Below, piece by piece: positions 34,818-42,811 of a stretch of 64,000 nt of DNA. Under the pieces are notes generated by a model. The model saw only the letters and a program-made list of their open reading frames with translations. It was not told the DNA's origin and searched no databases. The DNA is from Nodosilinea sp. FACHB-131 (GTDB lineage Bacteria > Cyanobacteriota > Cyanobacteriia > Phormidesmidales > Phormidesmidaceae): NCBI RefSeq assembly GCF_014695395.1, contig NZ_JACJOF010000038.1, forward strand, positions 248,001-312,000, read 5' to 3'. The position numbers and the translations under genes are program-made. The stretch's first letter is position 1, and each line of letters opens with the position of its first letter.

Positions 34818-35945
34818 ATGTTGAGAGGGAGATCGGTGGGTGTTATGGGTTCTGCAGAGCAAGACGCTTCTAATAAGAGCGACATTAACGCTAAAGATAG
34901 TCATGACAAGGGGACGGCACCCACTGCGGATCGGCCATCGCTAATGTCGCCTCCCCAGCGCCCAGTGCGTCCGGTACGCCCTGCCGTCACTCCAGATACC
35001 TCTGTGGCTGTCAAACCGTTGGCCAAGGCGGCTGACCATGCTGTGGTGATGCCCAAGGCAACCGTAGCCGAGAAGGCTCCAGAGCCCGCTGCCGCTGAGC
35101 TAGATCCTGCGGCCTATCGCTATCAGCCCATTGCTCCCCCTAGCGAACCAATGCAGTACCGAGCCATTGGCCTAGTGCGGGGCACCTACGAACCGAGCGA
35201 AGCCGACCAGCTCAACCGGGGCAACTTGACCACTGACGATGGCCACGTCATCGACTCGGTGCTGCTCGGGCGCATCACTAGTTTGGTGAAGAAGCACATT
35301 GATTTGACGGCGTCCCACCTGTGGGTGGTTTATCCCCGCACCCGGCGCGAGCTTGACAATGACGATCAAGATCTGCACCTGCAAATCGTTGGGGTCTGGG
35401 AGCCTGAAACCCTTGGTCTTCCTGGGGAATCACCCTCTAATGAGGACGATGACGAAACCGACTCAGCCGCCTCCGAAAAACCCGATCTAGCTGACCTACC
35501 GCCGGTCGACGACAACTTTTTCTCGATTCGCGGTGAGGTAGTGAAGTACACGCCCGAAGATAAATGTATTGCCGTTAAGATTTTGCAGGGGGCCAAGCGC
35601 ACTCCCGGCGCGTCTAAACCGTTTAAACTGCTGCTCCACGGCACTATTGAAGGCCGTACGGTGGGCTATTTTTGGGACTTTAAAGTCAAGCGCGAAGCCA
35701 AGGTGCTGGTGCTCAGTGAAGCCTCAGTAGTGGGCATCGTGCCGCCCAAGAAGCGGGCTAAGGGCAGTGGTGGCGGCCCGCCTCGTCGAAGCAGACCCGG
35801 TGCCGGTCGCAGCGGACCCGGCGGTAGCCGTCCGCCCATGCCTAGCCGCCGCCCCACCGGCGTCAAGGGCAGCGATTCCGGAACGGATCGCCCTGCGAAT
35901 CGCCCCAAAAAACGGGACGAAAATCTTGAAAGTAGTGCTGAATAG
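34818..35945 (+). CDS. Conserved cyanobacterial protein with basic Gly/Arg/Pro-rich tail
   Basis: 375 residues from the ATG at 34818; an in-frame ATG at 34845 (MGSAEQ) is equally plausible. The first 100 residues are low-complexity Ala/Pro/Lys. A folded core at about 115-310 begins YQPIAPPSEPMQYRAIGLV and includes LLGRITSLVKKHIDL and HLWVVYPRTRRE. The last 60 residues are Arg/Gly/Pro/Ser-rich, as in nucleic-acid-binding tails. No catalytic motif and no named domain is recognised; RNA binding is a guess from the tail. It stands alone, 6 bp from the convergent DUF39 gene. Confidence 0.75.
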   Translation: MLRGRSVGVMGSAEQDASNKSDINAKDSHDKGTAPTADRPSLMSPPQRPVRPVRPAVTPDTSVAVKPLAKAADHAVVMPKATVAEKAPEPAAAELDPAAYRYQPIAPPSEPMQYRAIGLVRGTYEPSEADQLNRGNLTTDDGHVIDSVLLGRITSLVKKHIDLTASHLWVVYPRTRRELDNDDQDLHLQIVGVWEPETLGLPGESPSNEDDDETDSAASEKPDLADLPPVDDNFFSIRGEVVKYTPEDKCIAVKILQGAKRTPGASKPFKLLLHGTIEGRTVGYFWDFKVKREAKVLVLSEASVVGIVPPKKRAKGSGGGPPRRSRPGAGRSGPGGSRPPMPSRRPTGVKGSDSGTDRPANRPKKRDENLESSAE

Positions 35946-35951
35946 ATCTAG

Positions 35952-37139
35952 TTAGCTGCTCACATCCTGGGGCAAAAAGGCACGGTCCTGGGGCAGAGAT
36001 GCGACCGGGGACGTAAGCTCAAACTGTCCAGCTTCAATCCAGGTCTTGAGCTCGTTGGCCACCTGGCGGGCCATGTAAATGCTGGCTAGCGGTGCTGTGC
36101 GCACCGGCTGACCTTCGATGGTAATGCTGCCCGACTTAAGCTGGGCATAGCTCACCAAGCCAAAGGTGGGCCGCACCCGGCGGGGAATGGAAAAGTCCAT
36201 CACGGGGGCGACAATGTCGGAGTCCTGAACGGCACAGTGGGCCGCCACCTGCTCGTTGAGGATAGGGATTGGTACTCCGACCCCGAGCATCAGCGAAGGG
36301 CCGTAGCCTTTGAAGTAGCAGCCTCGTACCCAGTGGGGCTGCATCTGTTTGGCGTCACCGACCAGGGCTAGGGTAGCGGCGGGGCCGATGGGGGTGCGGT
36401 TGGGCAGCCGCCGCTGTAGCGGAAAGTGCTGGGTGCCCTCCCAGGCGAGGTAGCCAATACCGCCGCCGAAAAAGATGCGGGTGCCGATGCCAATGGCCTC
36501 CAGGTCGGGATCATTCAGCAGGGGCGATAGCGCCCCTGAGTTGGCGTACACCGCGTTGCCGAGGCGGGGCTGAAGGGGACCCAGGTAGGTAGAGAGGGTG
36601 CGATCGCCTCCATTCACCCCCACAATAAAATTTTGGTAGAGCCCTCTGGGACTAAACAGGTAGAACTGGTTGATGCTGTCGCGGGTAATGGTGGTCTCAA
36701 GAGAGGTACGGGGGTAGCAGTCGGTGCCGTGGCCCGTGGCCTGAAGCGGTACGCTGCGCCCGGCAATCAAATCGGCAATCACATGGCCGCCGCCGTGCTC
36801 CCGCACAGTTTCGGGATCGCCCAGGTCCGCCCCTCGCCCGGCCACGGCCGGCTGGCTGGCTCCCAGGCAGACATCCACCGCTCCAAAGCCTGCGTAGGCG
36901 GGCACCCCATCCAGGTAGCACTCCAGCAGCTTGATGGGCGGGTCCGTGTGGCCCAGGTTGAGCATGGCACCCGACGATTCCATCGGCTCAAAGGTGCCAG
37001 CGACCACTACATCCACCGCTTTAGCAGCGGCGGCAATGCCCTGCTCCTTAGCCTGCACCTTGAAGGCTTCAGCGGTTTGCACAACCACCTGCCCGGCGCG
37101 AATTTTAGCGTTGATGCTGTCGATGGTGCGCATGGGCAA
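35952..37139 (-). CDS. Homocysteine biosynthesis protein (DUF39/HcyBio family)
   Basis: 395 residues of the DUF39 family, whose archaeal members convert aspartate semialdehyde and sulfide to homocysteine. Recognised by the N-terminal SINAKIRAGQVVVQTAEAF, the conserved MESSGAMLNLGHTDPPIK, GATGHGTDCYPRT-like and LFSPRGLYQNFIVGVN, and the internal FFGGGIGYLAWEGTQH. In archaea a NIL/ferredoxin partner is required; none is present here. Tightly coupled (2 bp) to an upstream 68-residue membrane protein and to prmA, so probably one operon. The physiological role in cyanobacteria is unproven. Confidence 0.88.
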   Translation of the reverse strand: MPMRTIDSINAKIRAGQVVVQTAEAFKVQAKEQGIAAAAKAVDVVVAGTFEPMESSGAMLNLGHTDPPIKLLECYLDGVPAYAGFGAVDVCLGASQPAVAGRGADLGDPETVREHGGGHVIADLIAGRSVPLQATGHGTDCYPRTSLETTITRDSINQFYLFSPRGLYQNFIVGVNGGDRTLSTYLGPLQPRLGNAVYANSGALSPLLNDPDLEAIGIGTRIFFGGGIGYLAWEGTQHFPLQRRLPNRTPIGPAATLALVGDAKQMQPHWVRGCYFKGYGPSLMLGVGVPIPILNEQVAAHCAVQDSDIVAPVMDFSIPRRVRPTFGLVSYAQLKSGSITIEGQPVRTAPLASIYMARQVANELKTWIEAGQFELTSPVASLPQDRAFLPQDVSS

Positions 37140-37141
37140 GC

Positions 37142-37348
37142 CTAGGAGTTGGAGCTACGCCGCAGCCAGAAAAGGCTACCCATCAGCGCTGAGGGAGCCA
37201 ATAGCAGCGCTATGACTAGGCCTAGGGTGGGCTCTTGAACCACCTGAGACCCCGCTAGCGTCATAGGCAATCCATACTTAATCAGGGCGCTCAGGGCTGC
37301 CGAGAGCCCGATCACTTTAGCCACAAAGCTGAAATCGGAACGATTCAT
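37142..37348 (-). CDS. Small membrane protein in prmA operon
   Basis: 68 residues with two hydrophobic segments (VIGLSAALSALIKYGLPMTLA and LGLVIALLLAPSALMGSLFWL) and a short basic end. It is unrecognised, but appears as an intact gene with a compact operon position: 2 bp before the DUF39 start and 4 bp after the prmA stop. Topology: two membrane helices with an N-terminal MNRSDFSFVAK. Confidence 0.7.
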   Translation of the reverse strand: MNRSDFSFVAKVIGLSAALSALIKYGLPMTLAGSQVVQEPTLGLVIALLLAPSALMGSLFWLRRSSNS

Positions 37349-37352
37349 GGGT

Positions 37353-38255
37353 TCAGGCGGGCGATCGCCGCACGTTGAGACAGCACCACTCCTGTCGCCG
37401 CCAGAGGGTAGCCACGACCCAGCCGTGCTGCTCTAAGGTGTCGGCCACTAGTTTGGACTGATCGAGCAAAATGCCGCTGAGAATACCCCAGCCATCGGGG
37501 GTAACAATGGTGTGCATCTGGGGGATGAGATCCATGATCACCTCCGCTAAAATATTGCAGACAATACCGTCTACGGGGGCATCAATGGTTTGGGCAATGG
37601 TGTCCAAACTGCCATGCAGCAGCGGTAGCTGCTCCTCCGTTAGCCCGTTCAGAGTGCGGTTGCCGACAGCCGAATGAATGGCTAAATCGTCAGTGTCGGC
37701 GGCGTAGGCCCGCCTAGCTCCTAACAGCAGCGCCCCAATCGAGAGAATTCCAGACCCGCAGCCAATATCAGCAATGGCAACGTCGGTTTTTTCGTAGGTT
37801 AACCGCATTTCGAGCGACTCTAGGCAGAGCTGGGTGGTGGGGTGGTTGCCGGTGCCAAAGGCCACGCCGGGGTCGAGGCGCAGTACCAGCCGCTGGTTGT
37901 CAGCCGGAGGCTCTAGCCAGGCGGGGGTGATCAAGAAGCGATCGCCAATTGGTTCAGGCTTCCAGTGATCCTTCCAGCTCTTAGACCAGTCTTCTTCGTC
38001 AATTAGCTGCCAGCTAATGCGGGGCAGCACCAGATCGTTGCAGAGCGCATCCTGTTTAATCAACAGGGCCAGGGCCGATAGGTCGAGCAGCTCTAGTCGA
38101 TGCTGCGGGAAATAGGCCTGCACTACACAGGCCGATCCCCGCTGCTGGGTCGAGGTGCCCTGGCTGCCAAAGCTGTCAAATCGCCAAAAAACCGTGTCCT
38201 CCAGGGATGGATCGCACAGTACCTTTACTTCCCACCAGGTATTGACCACGGCCAT
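37353..38255 (-). CDS. prmA: Ribosomal protein L11 methyltransferase
   Basis: 300-residue SAM-dependent methyltransferase that trimethylates ribosomal protein L11. The central region shows [19 protein letters not shown] (family signature), motif [15 protein letters not shown] and the [12 protein letters not shown] (post-II) segment. Length is normal for cyanobacteria. First gene of a probable three-gene minus-strand unit with the small membrane protein and DUF39. serA lies 154 bp upstream on the same strand, separated by an inverted-repeat element. Confidence 0.94.
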   Translation of the reverse strand: MAVVNTWWEVKVLCDPSLEDTVFWRFDSFGSQGTSTQQRGSACVVQAYFPQHRLELLDLSALALLIKQDALCNDLVLPRISWQLIDEEDWSKSWKDHWKPEPIGDRFLITPAWLEPPADNQRLVLRLDPGVAFGTGNHPTTQLCLESLEMRLTYEKTDVAIADIGCGSGILSIGALLLGARRAYAADTDDLAIHSAVGNRTLNGLTEEQLPLLHGSLDTIAQTIDAPVDGIVCNILAEVIMDLIPQMHTIVTPDGWGILSGILLDQSKLVADTLEQHGWVVATLWRRQEWCCLNVRRSPA

Positions 38256-38324
38256 TCTAGGGGCTGCCTCACAACTATCAACCTTGGAGCTAACGCTCTC
38301 CTAACCCTGGGATCCTAACCGTGA

Positions 38325-38399
38325 CCCTGTAGGGTGGGCACCGCCCACCACCTACTTTTGGCCAAGCCAAGAGCCGTTGCCCCTGCCCATCCTACAGGG
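38325..38399. repeat. MITE-like inverted-repeat element between serA and prmA
   Basis: Left end CCCTGTAGGGTGGGC (38325-38339) pairs with right end GCCCATCCTACAGGG (38385-38399), 14 of 15 positions. Internally GTGGGC-ACC-GCCCAC forms a second small palindrome. The left half reappears at 40196. Such hairpin elements are common in cyanobacterial intergenic regions. Confidence 0.75.
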
Positions 38400-38409
38400 C
38401 TTCTCAAGA

Positions 38410-39990
38410 CTACAGGTTTACCGTGTAGGCATCGCGAATGCCCGGCACTTTGAGAATCTCGTCTAGAATGCCCTCTGGCAGAGGATCGTCCAGGCTGAGA
38501 GCCATGACCGCGTCACCGCGCACAATTTTGCGGCCCACCTGCATACTGGCAATGTTGACGTTAAAGCTGCCCAACAGCGAGCCAATTTTGCCGATAATGC
38601 CCGGCATATCGCGGTGCAGGGTAAACAGCATGTGCTGAGTCGGCGGCACGTTAATGGGGAACTCGTCGATGTCGGTGACGCGAATCTCGCTGCCCCCCAG
38701 CAGCACGCCAGTGACAGAGTGCTCGCCCAGGCTGCCCTTGGCTGACAGATTTAACGAGCCTGTGTAGTCGCGAATGTCCGCATCGCGGGTTTCAATCACG
38801 TGAATGCCGCGCTCCTTCGCTTCGATGGAGGCGTTGACGTAGTTGACCCGCTCTTGAAGCGCGTGGGACAGCAACCCCTTGAGCGCCGCCACCATAATTG
38901 GCTGGGTATCGCCCCCGGCAATATCGCCCTGGAGGCGTACCGTCAGTTCTTGAACCCGGCCCCCAGCCAGTTGCCCCACCAGGTTGCCCAAGGTTTCAGC
39001 CAGTTGCAGATAGGGGCGCAGCTTTTGCATCACCTCCGGGCGCAGGCCGGGAATATTCACCGCCGATCGCGCCGGTAGCCCCAGCAGCACATCGCGAATT
39101 TGCTCGGCTACGTCGATGGCCACATTCACCTGGGCCTCTTCGGTGGAAGCTCCCAGGTGGGGGGTGAGAATTACCGCCTTGTCTAGCTCCCGCAGCTCCG
39201 AATCGCCCAGAGGCTCGGATTCGTAGACATCCAGCGCAGCACCGCCAATGGTGCCTTCGCGTAGGGCCTTGGCCAGTGCGGCTTCGTCGATGATGCCGCC
39301 CCGGGCGCAGTTGATGATGCGCACCGTGGGCTTCATCGTAGCCAGGGCTTTCTCATCGACTAGGTGGGTGGTCTCGGGGGTTTTGGGCAGGTGCAGGGTG
39401 ATGTAGTCGGCTTCACGGAACAGCAGGTCTAGCTCCACCAAGCGGCAGCCGAGCTGCTCAGCGCGCTCCGCCGAAATAAACGGGTCGTAGGCCAGCAGCT
39501 TCATGCCCATGGCCCGCGCTACGGTGGCCACGTGGGAGCCAATTTTGCCCAGGCCCACCACCCCAAGGGTTTTCTTATAGATCTCAACCCCGGTAAAGTC
39601 TTTGCGCTTCCATTCGCCCGATTTCACGGAGCGATCGGCGCTGGGAATGTAGCGCGACATCGACATCATCATGGCCAAGGCGTGCTCGGCGGCCGCGATA
39701 GTGTTGCCCTCGGGGGAGTTGACTACCACAATGCCTCGCCGGGTAGCCTCGGGCACATCGACGTTATCGACCCCAACCCCAGCCCGACCAATGATTTTTA
39801 GGTTCTGGCCCGCTTCGATAACGGCCTTGGTCACCTTAGTGCCCGAGCGAATCATCAGCGCGTCGTAGTCGCCAATGGCAGCTACTAGTTCCTCAGGGGA
39901 AAGGCTGGTGTTGACATCCACCTGAGCAACTTGGGAGAGAATATCGAGGCCCGCCTGGTCAACGGGGTCGGAAACTAGAACCTTGGGCAT
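38410..39990 (-). CDS. serA: D-3-phosphoglycerate dehydrogenase
   Basis: 526-residue enzyme of the phosphorylated serine pathway, 3-phosphoglycerate to 3-phosphohydroxypyruvate. N-terminal substrate-binding domain, then the NAD motif GLGKIGSHVA, the catalytic INCARGGIIDEAAL segment and the HLGASTEEAQ His/Glu region. A C-terminal intervening domain and an ACT regulatory domain follow (HRDMPGIIGKIGSLLGSFNVN in parts, QVGRK). Long-form architecture as in plants and cyanobacteria. Start at the ATG beginning MPKVLVSDPVDQAG, with no closer alternative. Confidence 0.96.
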   Translation of the reverse strand: MPKVLVSDPVDQAGLDILSQVAQVDVNTSLSPEELVAAIGDYDALMIRSGTKVTKAVIEAGQNLKIIGRAGVGVDNVDVPEATRRGIVVVNSPEGNTIAAAEHALAMMMSMSRYIPSADRSVKSGEWKRKDFTGVEIYKKTLGVVGLGKIGSHVATVARAMGMKLLAYDPFISAERAEQLGCRLVELDLLFREADYITLHLPKTPETTHLVDEKALATMKPTVRIINCARGGIIDEAALAKALREGTIGGAALDVYESEPLGDSELRELDKAVILTPHLGASTEEAQVNVAIDVAEQIRDVLLGLPARSAVNIPGLRPEVMQKLRPYLQLAETLGNLVGQLAGGRVQELTVRLQGDIAGGDTQPIMVAALKGLLSHALQERVNYVNASIEAKERGIHVIETRDADIRDYTGSLNLSAKGSLGEHSVTGVLLGGSEIRVTDIDEFPINVPPTQHMLFTLHRDMPGIIGKIGSLLGSFNVNIASMQVGRKIVRGDAVMALSLDDPLPEGILDEILKVPGIRDAYTVNL

Positions 39991-40074
39991 GGGTCGGCCA
40001 TAAAAATGTCACAGGGATCTACTTTACTGCAAAGGCGGAGCGGGGCATTAGTGTGTGGGGTTACTTTTAGCGGT

Positions 40075-40122
40075 AGGTGGGTGGATGGGTAGGTGGGTAG
40101 ATGAGTGGGCGGGTGGATGGGT
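40075..40122. repeat. Three tandem 16-bp G-rich units
   Basis: Units AGGTGGGTGGATGGGT (40075-40090), AGGTGGGTAGATGAGT (40091-40106) and GGGCGGGTGGATGGGT (40107-40122), with further GGTGAGG nearby. Lies in the 339-base gap between serA and hemW, both on the minus strand. G-tracts could form a quadruplex. No gene is seen in this gap. Confidence 0.8.
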
Positions 40123-40195
40123 GAGGAGATGGGGATGTAGGGTGAATCCGCAGAGCGATGCACCAGTTTAAGGAGATTAATCTTGCAAGCTCCAG

Positions 40196-40217
40196 GTAGG
40201 GTGGGCATTGCCCACCA
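40196..40217. repeat. Second copy of the GTAGGGTGGGCA palindromic motif
   Basis: GTAGGGTGGGCA-TT-GCCCACCA here matches GTAGGGTGGGCA-CC-GCCCACCA at 38329-38350 except for two central bases. The two copies flank serA at a distance of about 1.9 kb. This copy lacks the outer right arm, so it is a partial element. Confidence 0.75.
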
Positions 40218-40329
40218 GCTCTAATCAGCGCCACGCAGCATGGATTACAGCCAAGCAATGTCTTCTTTCAAGGCAGCTGTATCTGCGATTTATGAGCAGC
40301 GTTAAAAGACGAAATCTGCGACACAAGCA

Positions 40330-41541
40330 TTAGCTTTCCTGCAAGTCTTCGATCGCACGAAAGCAGTCAGAGAGCACGACGTTAGAGAACAGAAAACCTT
40401 CGGGATCGCTGAGGCGCAAGCGTTGGAGGGTGGCCCAGGTGTCGCCCTCTAGAATGACCCAGCCTTGGGCGATGTGGGGATGGAGGGCGGCGCGAAGGGT
40501 GGTCCAAGTGGTGGGGTCGCAGAGCGATCGCACTTCATCTCCACCGATCCCCTCCTTCAGTCTCAAGCCCAACATCAGTCGATCCAGCAGTTGCTCTAGG
40601 GTTGGTGTTGGAGGCTCGCTGTGAATTCCTCCAGCCGCCTGAAACCCCTTTACCCACTCGCTATAGGTTGCCAAGGTGCGGGGACGGCTGACCCGCTGAA
40701 GCTGAGTGTAGCTGGTGGCCCCAAGGCCAAAGCCGTAGTAGGGCTGGTTGCGCCAGTAGGTCAAATTATGCTGACACTGGTGCCCTGGCTGGGCGTAGTT
40801 AGAGACTTCGTAGTGGTCGTAGCCCTGGGCGCTAAGAAACGCTTGGGCAAGCCGATACATTGCTGCTGTTTGCTCATCCGTCGGCAGGGGCTGGTCGCCC
40901 GGCTGGTAGCGCTTGGCGAATACCGTTTGAGGTTCCACCGTGAGGTCATAGATCGAGAGGTGGTGGGGGTAGAGAGCTACCGCCTTAGACAAGCCAGTTT
41001 CCCAGTCAGTTAGGGTCTGATGCGGCAGTCCCGAAATTAAATCCAGGCTCCAGTTGGGCATGGCGACCTGGTGTAGCCAGTCCACAGCGTGGTAGACATC
41101 GACAACGCGGTGGTAGCGGCCACAGCTCTCTAGCGTTGCGTCATCTAGCGCTTGCACGCCAAGACTGATGCGAGTAATGCCTGCGGCCAGGTAGCCCTGG
41201 AGATGCTCTAGATCAAAGGTGCCGGGGTCCATTTCCATGGAGATCTCGGCGGCGGGGGCAATGCCGAAACGTTGGTCGAGCTGGGCCAAGATGGTTTCGA
41301 GCTGGGGAACGGAGAGCAGAGAGGGGGTGCCGCCGCCGAAAAAAACGGTTTGAAGCGGGGATTGATTTAGCTTGGGAGTTGCCGCGATTTCTTCGCCCAG
41401 CCGGTCTACGTAGCTCTCAACGGTGCCGGAGGTTTCGCCCCGCTGGTGGTTGCCCAGCACCGAGATGGGGAAGTCGCAGTAGAAGCAGCGGCGACGGCAA
41501 AAGGGAATGTGAATATAGGCAGAGGCTGGGTTGGCAATCAT
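40330..41541 (-). CDS. hemW: HemW-type radical SAM protein
   Basis: 403 residues. Oxygen-independent coproporphyrinogen-III-oxidase-like protein of the HemW group, now viewed as a heme chaperone rather than an oxidase. Radical SAM cluster motif CRRRCFYC begins early (AYIHIPFCRRRCFYC). It contains FFGGGTPSLLS, the EMDPGTF segment and RISLGVQALDD. The C-terminal domain starts at the HemN_C-like region. No heme-pathway gene is adjacent. The start chosen gives MIANPASAYIHIPF, as in homologues. Confidence 0.9.
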   Translation of the reverse strand: MIANPASAYIHIPFCRRRCFYCDFPISVLGNHQRGETSGTVESYVDRLGEEIAATPKLNQSPLQTVFFGGGTPSLLSVPQLETILAQLDQRFGIAPAAEISMEMDPGTFDLEHLQGYLAAGITRISLGVQALDDATLESCGRYHRVVDVYHAVDWLHQVAMPNWSLDLISGLPHQTLTDWETGLSKAVALYPHHLSIYDLTVEPQTVFAKRYQPGDQPLPTDEQTAAMYRLAQAFLSAQGYDHYEVSNYAQPGHQCQHNLTYWRNQPYYGFGLGATSYTQLQRVSRPRTLATYSEWVKGFQAAGGIHSEPPTPTLEQLLDRLMLGLRLKEGIGGDEVRSLCDPTTWTTLRAALHPHIAQGWVILEGDTWATLQRLRLSDPEGFLFSNVVLSDCFRAIEDLQES

Positions 41542-41583
41542 GGGGATGGCTATCCCTGGGAAAAATTGAGCAAGGGACGCCGT

Positions 41584-42357
41584 TTAAATCACGCTAACAC
41601 TATCCCCCACCTTGAGCGTGTGGCCGCCCTGGTGGACGATGTTGGTGTTGACCGCCAGCTTATAAAAGTGATTGAACCGCGATGGGGGAGCCCAAGCGGG
41701 CAGGGTGGCGGCCCGCTGTTGGGAGAAGGTTTTTTGAAAGTGGTCAGTGGCAATTCCGGTGAGGGTGTCGCGGGTGGGGACGATGCAGCGCTGGCAGGGG
41801 TTGATGCCTTCTAATACCACGTTACCGATCGCAAAGCGAACTGGGGCTGAGTCGGGGCCGAAGAGCTGGTCTTCCCAAAAGGCGGGAACGCCGTCGATTT
41901 CTAAGTTGGTGCGAAAGCGGCGGCGGGTTTCTTCGAGGGTGAGATTGTGCCAGGCGGCGACGGCGGTCAGTGTGGCCGTGCTGATGACGGTTGGCCCCGC
42001 GGCGGCAGTATCGTCTGGAAAGCCCAGGTCGCGGTTTTCTCGCAGGGTGACGGGTTGCTGAAAGTAGTCGCCCAACCAGGCTTCGAGCTGCGGTCGCTGC
42101 TCTCGTATTTGAAACGTGGCCGAGGCATCATCCCCCTCGATCGCTAGAGTAATCACCTCGCCCTCGGCAAAGGTGGCGCGCAGGCGATGAATGGCGGCGT
42201 TGCGTTTGCCGTTTATCAGGCGGTTCTGGGCATCGAAGAGGGCGTAGGTGCGATCGCCCTCCAGTGCCCCACTAGCCAACACCGTAGCCTGAGACACCGA
42301 GACGCCATCTAACGATTTGACGGGAAAACAGTCGATGCGGGCGAGATGGTAGGTCAT
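41584..42357 (-). CDS. MOSC domain protein
   Basis: 257 residues from the ATG at 42357 (MTYHLARIDCFPVKSLDG); an in-frame start at 42390 is possible. N-terminal MOSC beta-barrel (FPVKSLDGVSV, EGDRTYALFD) followed by the MOSC domain with the conserved Cys segment GINPCQRCIVPTRD. MOSC proteins are sulfur-carrier or molybdenum-cofactor sulfurase relatives (YcbX/mARC-like). No ferredoxin domain is attached. It lies 42 bp upstream of hemW on the same strand. Function in detail is unknown. Confidence 0.88.
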   Translation of the reverse strand: MTYHLARIDCFPVKSLDGVSVSQATVLASGALEGDRTYALFDAQNRLINGKRNAAIHRLRATFAEGEVITLAIEGDDASATFQIREQRPQLEAWLGDYFQQPVTLRENRDLGFPDDTAAAGPTVISTATLTAVAAWHNLTLEETRRRFRTNLEIDGVPAFWEDQLFGPDSAPVRFAIGNVVLEGINPCQRCIVPTRDTLTGIATDHFQKTFSQQRAATLPAWAPPSRFNHFYKLAVNTNIVHQGGHTLKVGDSVSVI

Positions 42358-42400
42358 GGCTGAAGGTTGGTAGGCGGTTGAATTGAGCAATGCGGCCTAC

Positions 42401-42459
42401 AAAAAAACCGGAACCCTGAGCTAGCCTAGATACGCGGCTATGGCCCAGAATTCCGGTTT
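42401..42459 (-). terminator. Intrinsic terminator after the 76-residue gene
   Basis: On the minus strand AAACCGGAA pairs with TTCCGGTTT across a 37-base loop, followed by a run of seven T in total. It sits just beyond the stop of the minus-strand gene ending at 42484. The long loop is unusual, so confidence is moderate. Confidence 0.6.
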
Positions 42460-42483
42460 GACGATTGCTCTAAAAGAGTTTTT

Positions 42484-42714
42484 TTAGAACCCTTGGCGAG
42501 AAACGAATTTCTCAATATCGGCCTGGGTTTGGTGCAGCAGGTGGTGGCGGCTATCGCCAGTATTGCTGAGGGAGGGCACCAGGTTGCGAGCCTGGAGCGT
42601 CATGTGGAGCTGGAGATGGGCGACGTATTCGGAAAAGTCTTCGCGGGTTTCGGTCAGGGCTGGAGCAAAGTTTTCTGACAGGGCCACGGGAACAACCTCT
42701 CTTCTATTAAACAT
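42484..42714 (-). CDS. Small conserved hypothetical protein
   Basis: 76 residues from the ATG at 42714 (MFNRREVVPVALSENFAP). Soluble with helical character (YVAHLQLHMTLQARNLVP), polar C-terminus (QTQADIEKFVSRQGF). No domain recognised. It starts about 100 bp before mutS on the opposite strand, sharing its upstream region, and is followed by a terminator-like hairpin, which supports it being a real transcription unit. The open frame extends to 42876, but that extension overlaps mutS and is excluded. Confidence 0.6.
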   Translation of the reverse strand: MFNRREVVPVALSENFAPALTETREDFSEYVAHLQLHMTLQARNLVPSLSNTGDSRHHLLHQTQADIEKFVSRQGF

Positions 42715-42811
42715 CGATAAAATATGCAACGATATCGAAACTAACATAGGCGCTGTACCCCTCACAGGCCGTGCAACGAAGCTTAACGGTGCGTAACATC
42801 TGACACAATCC

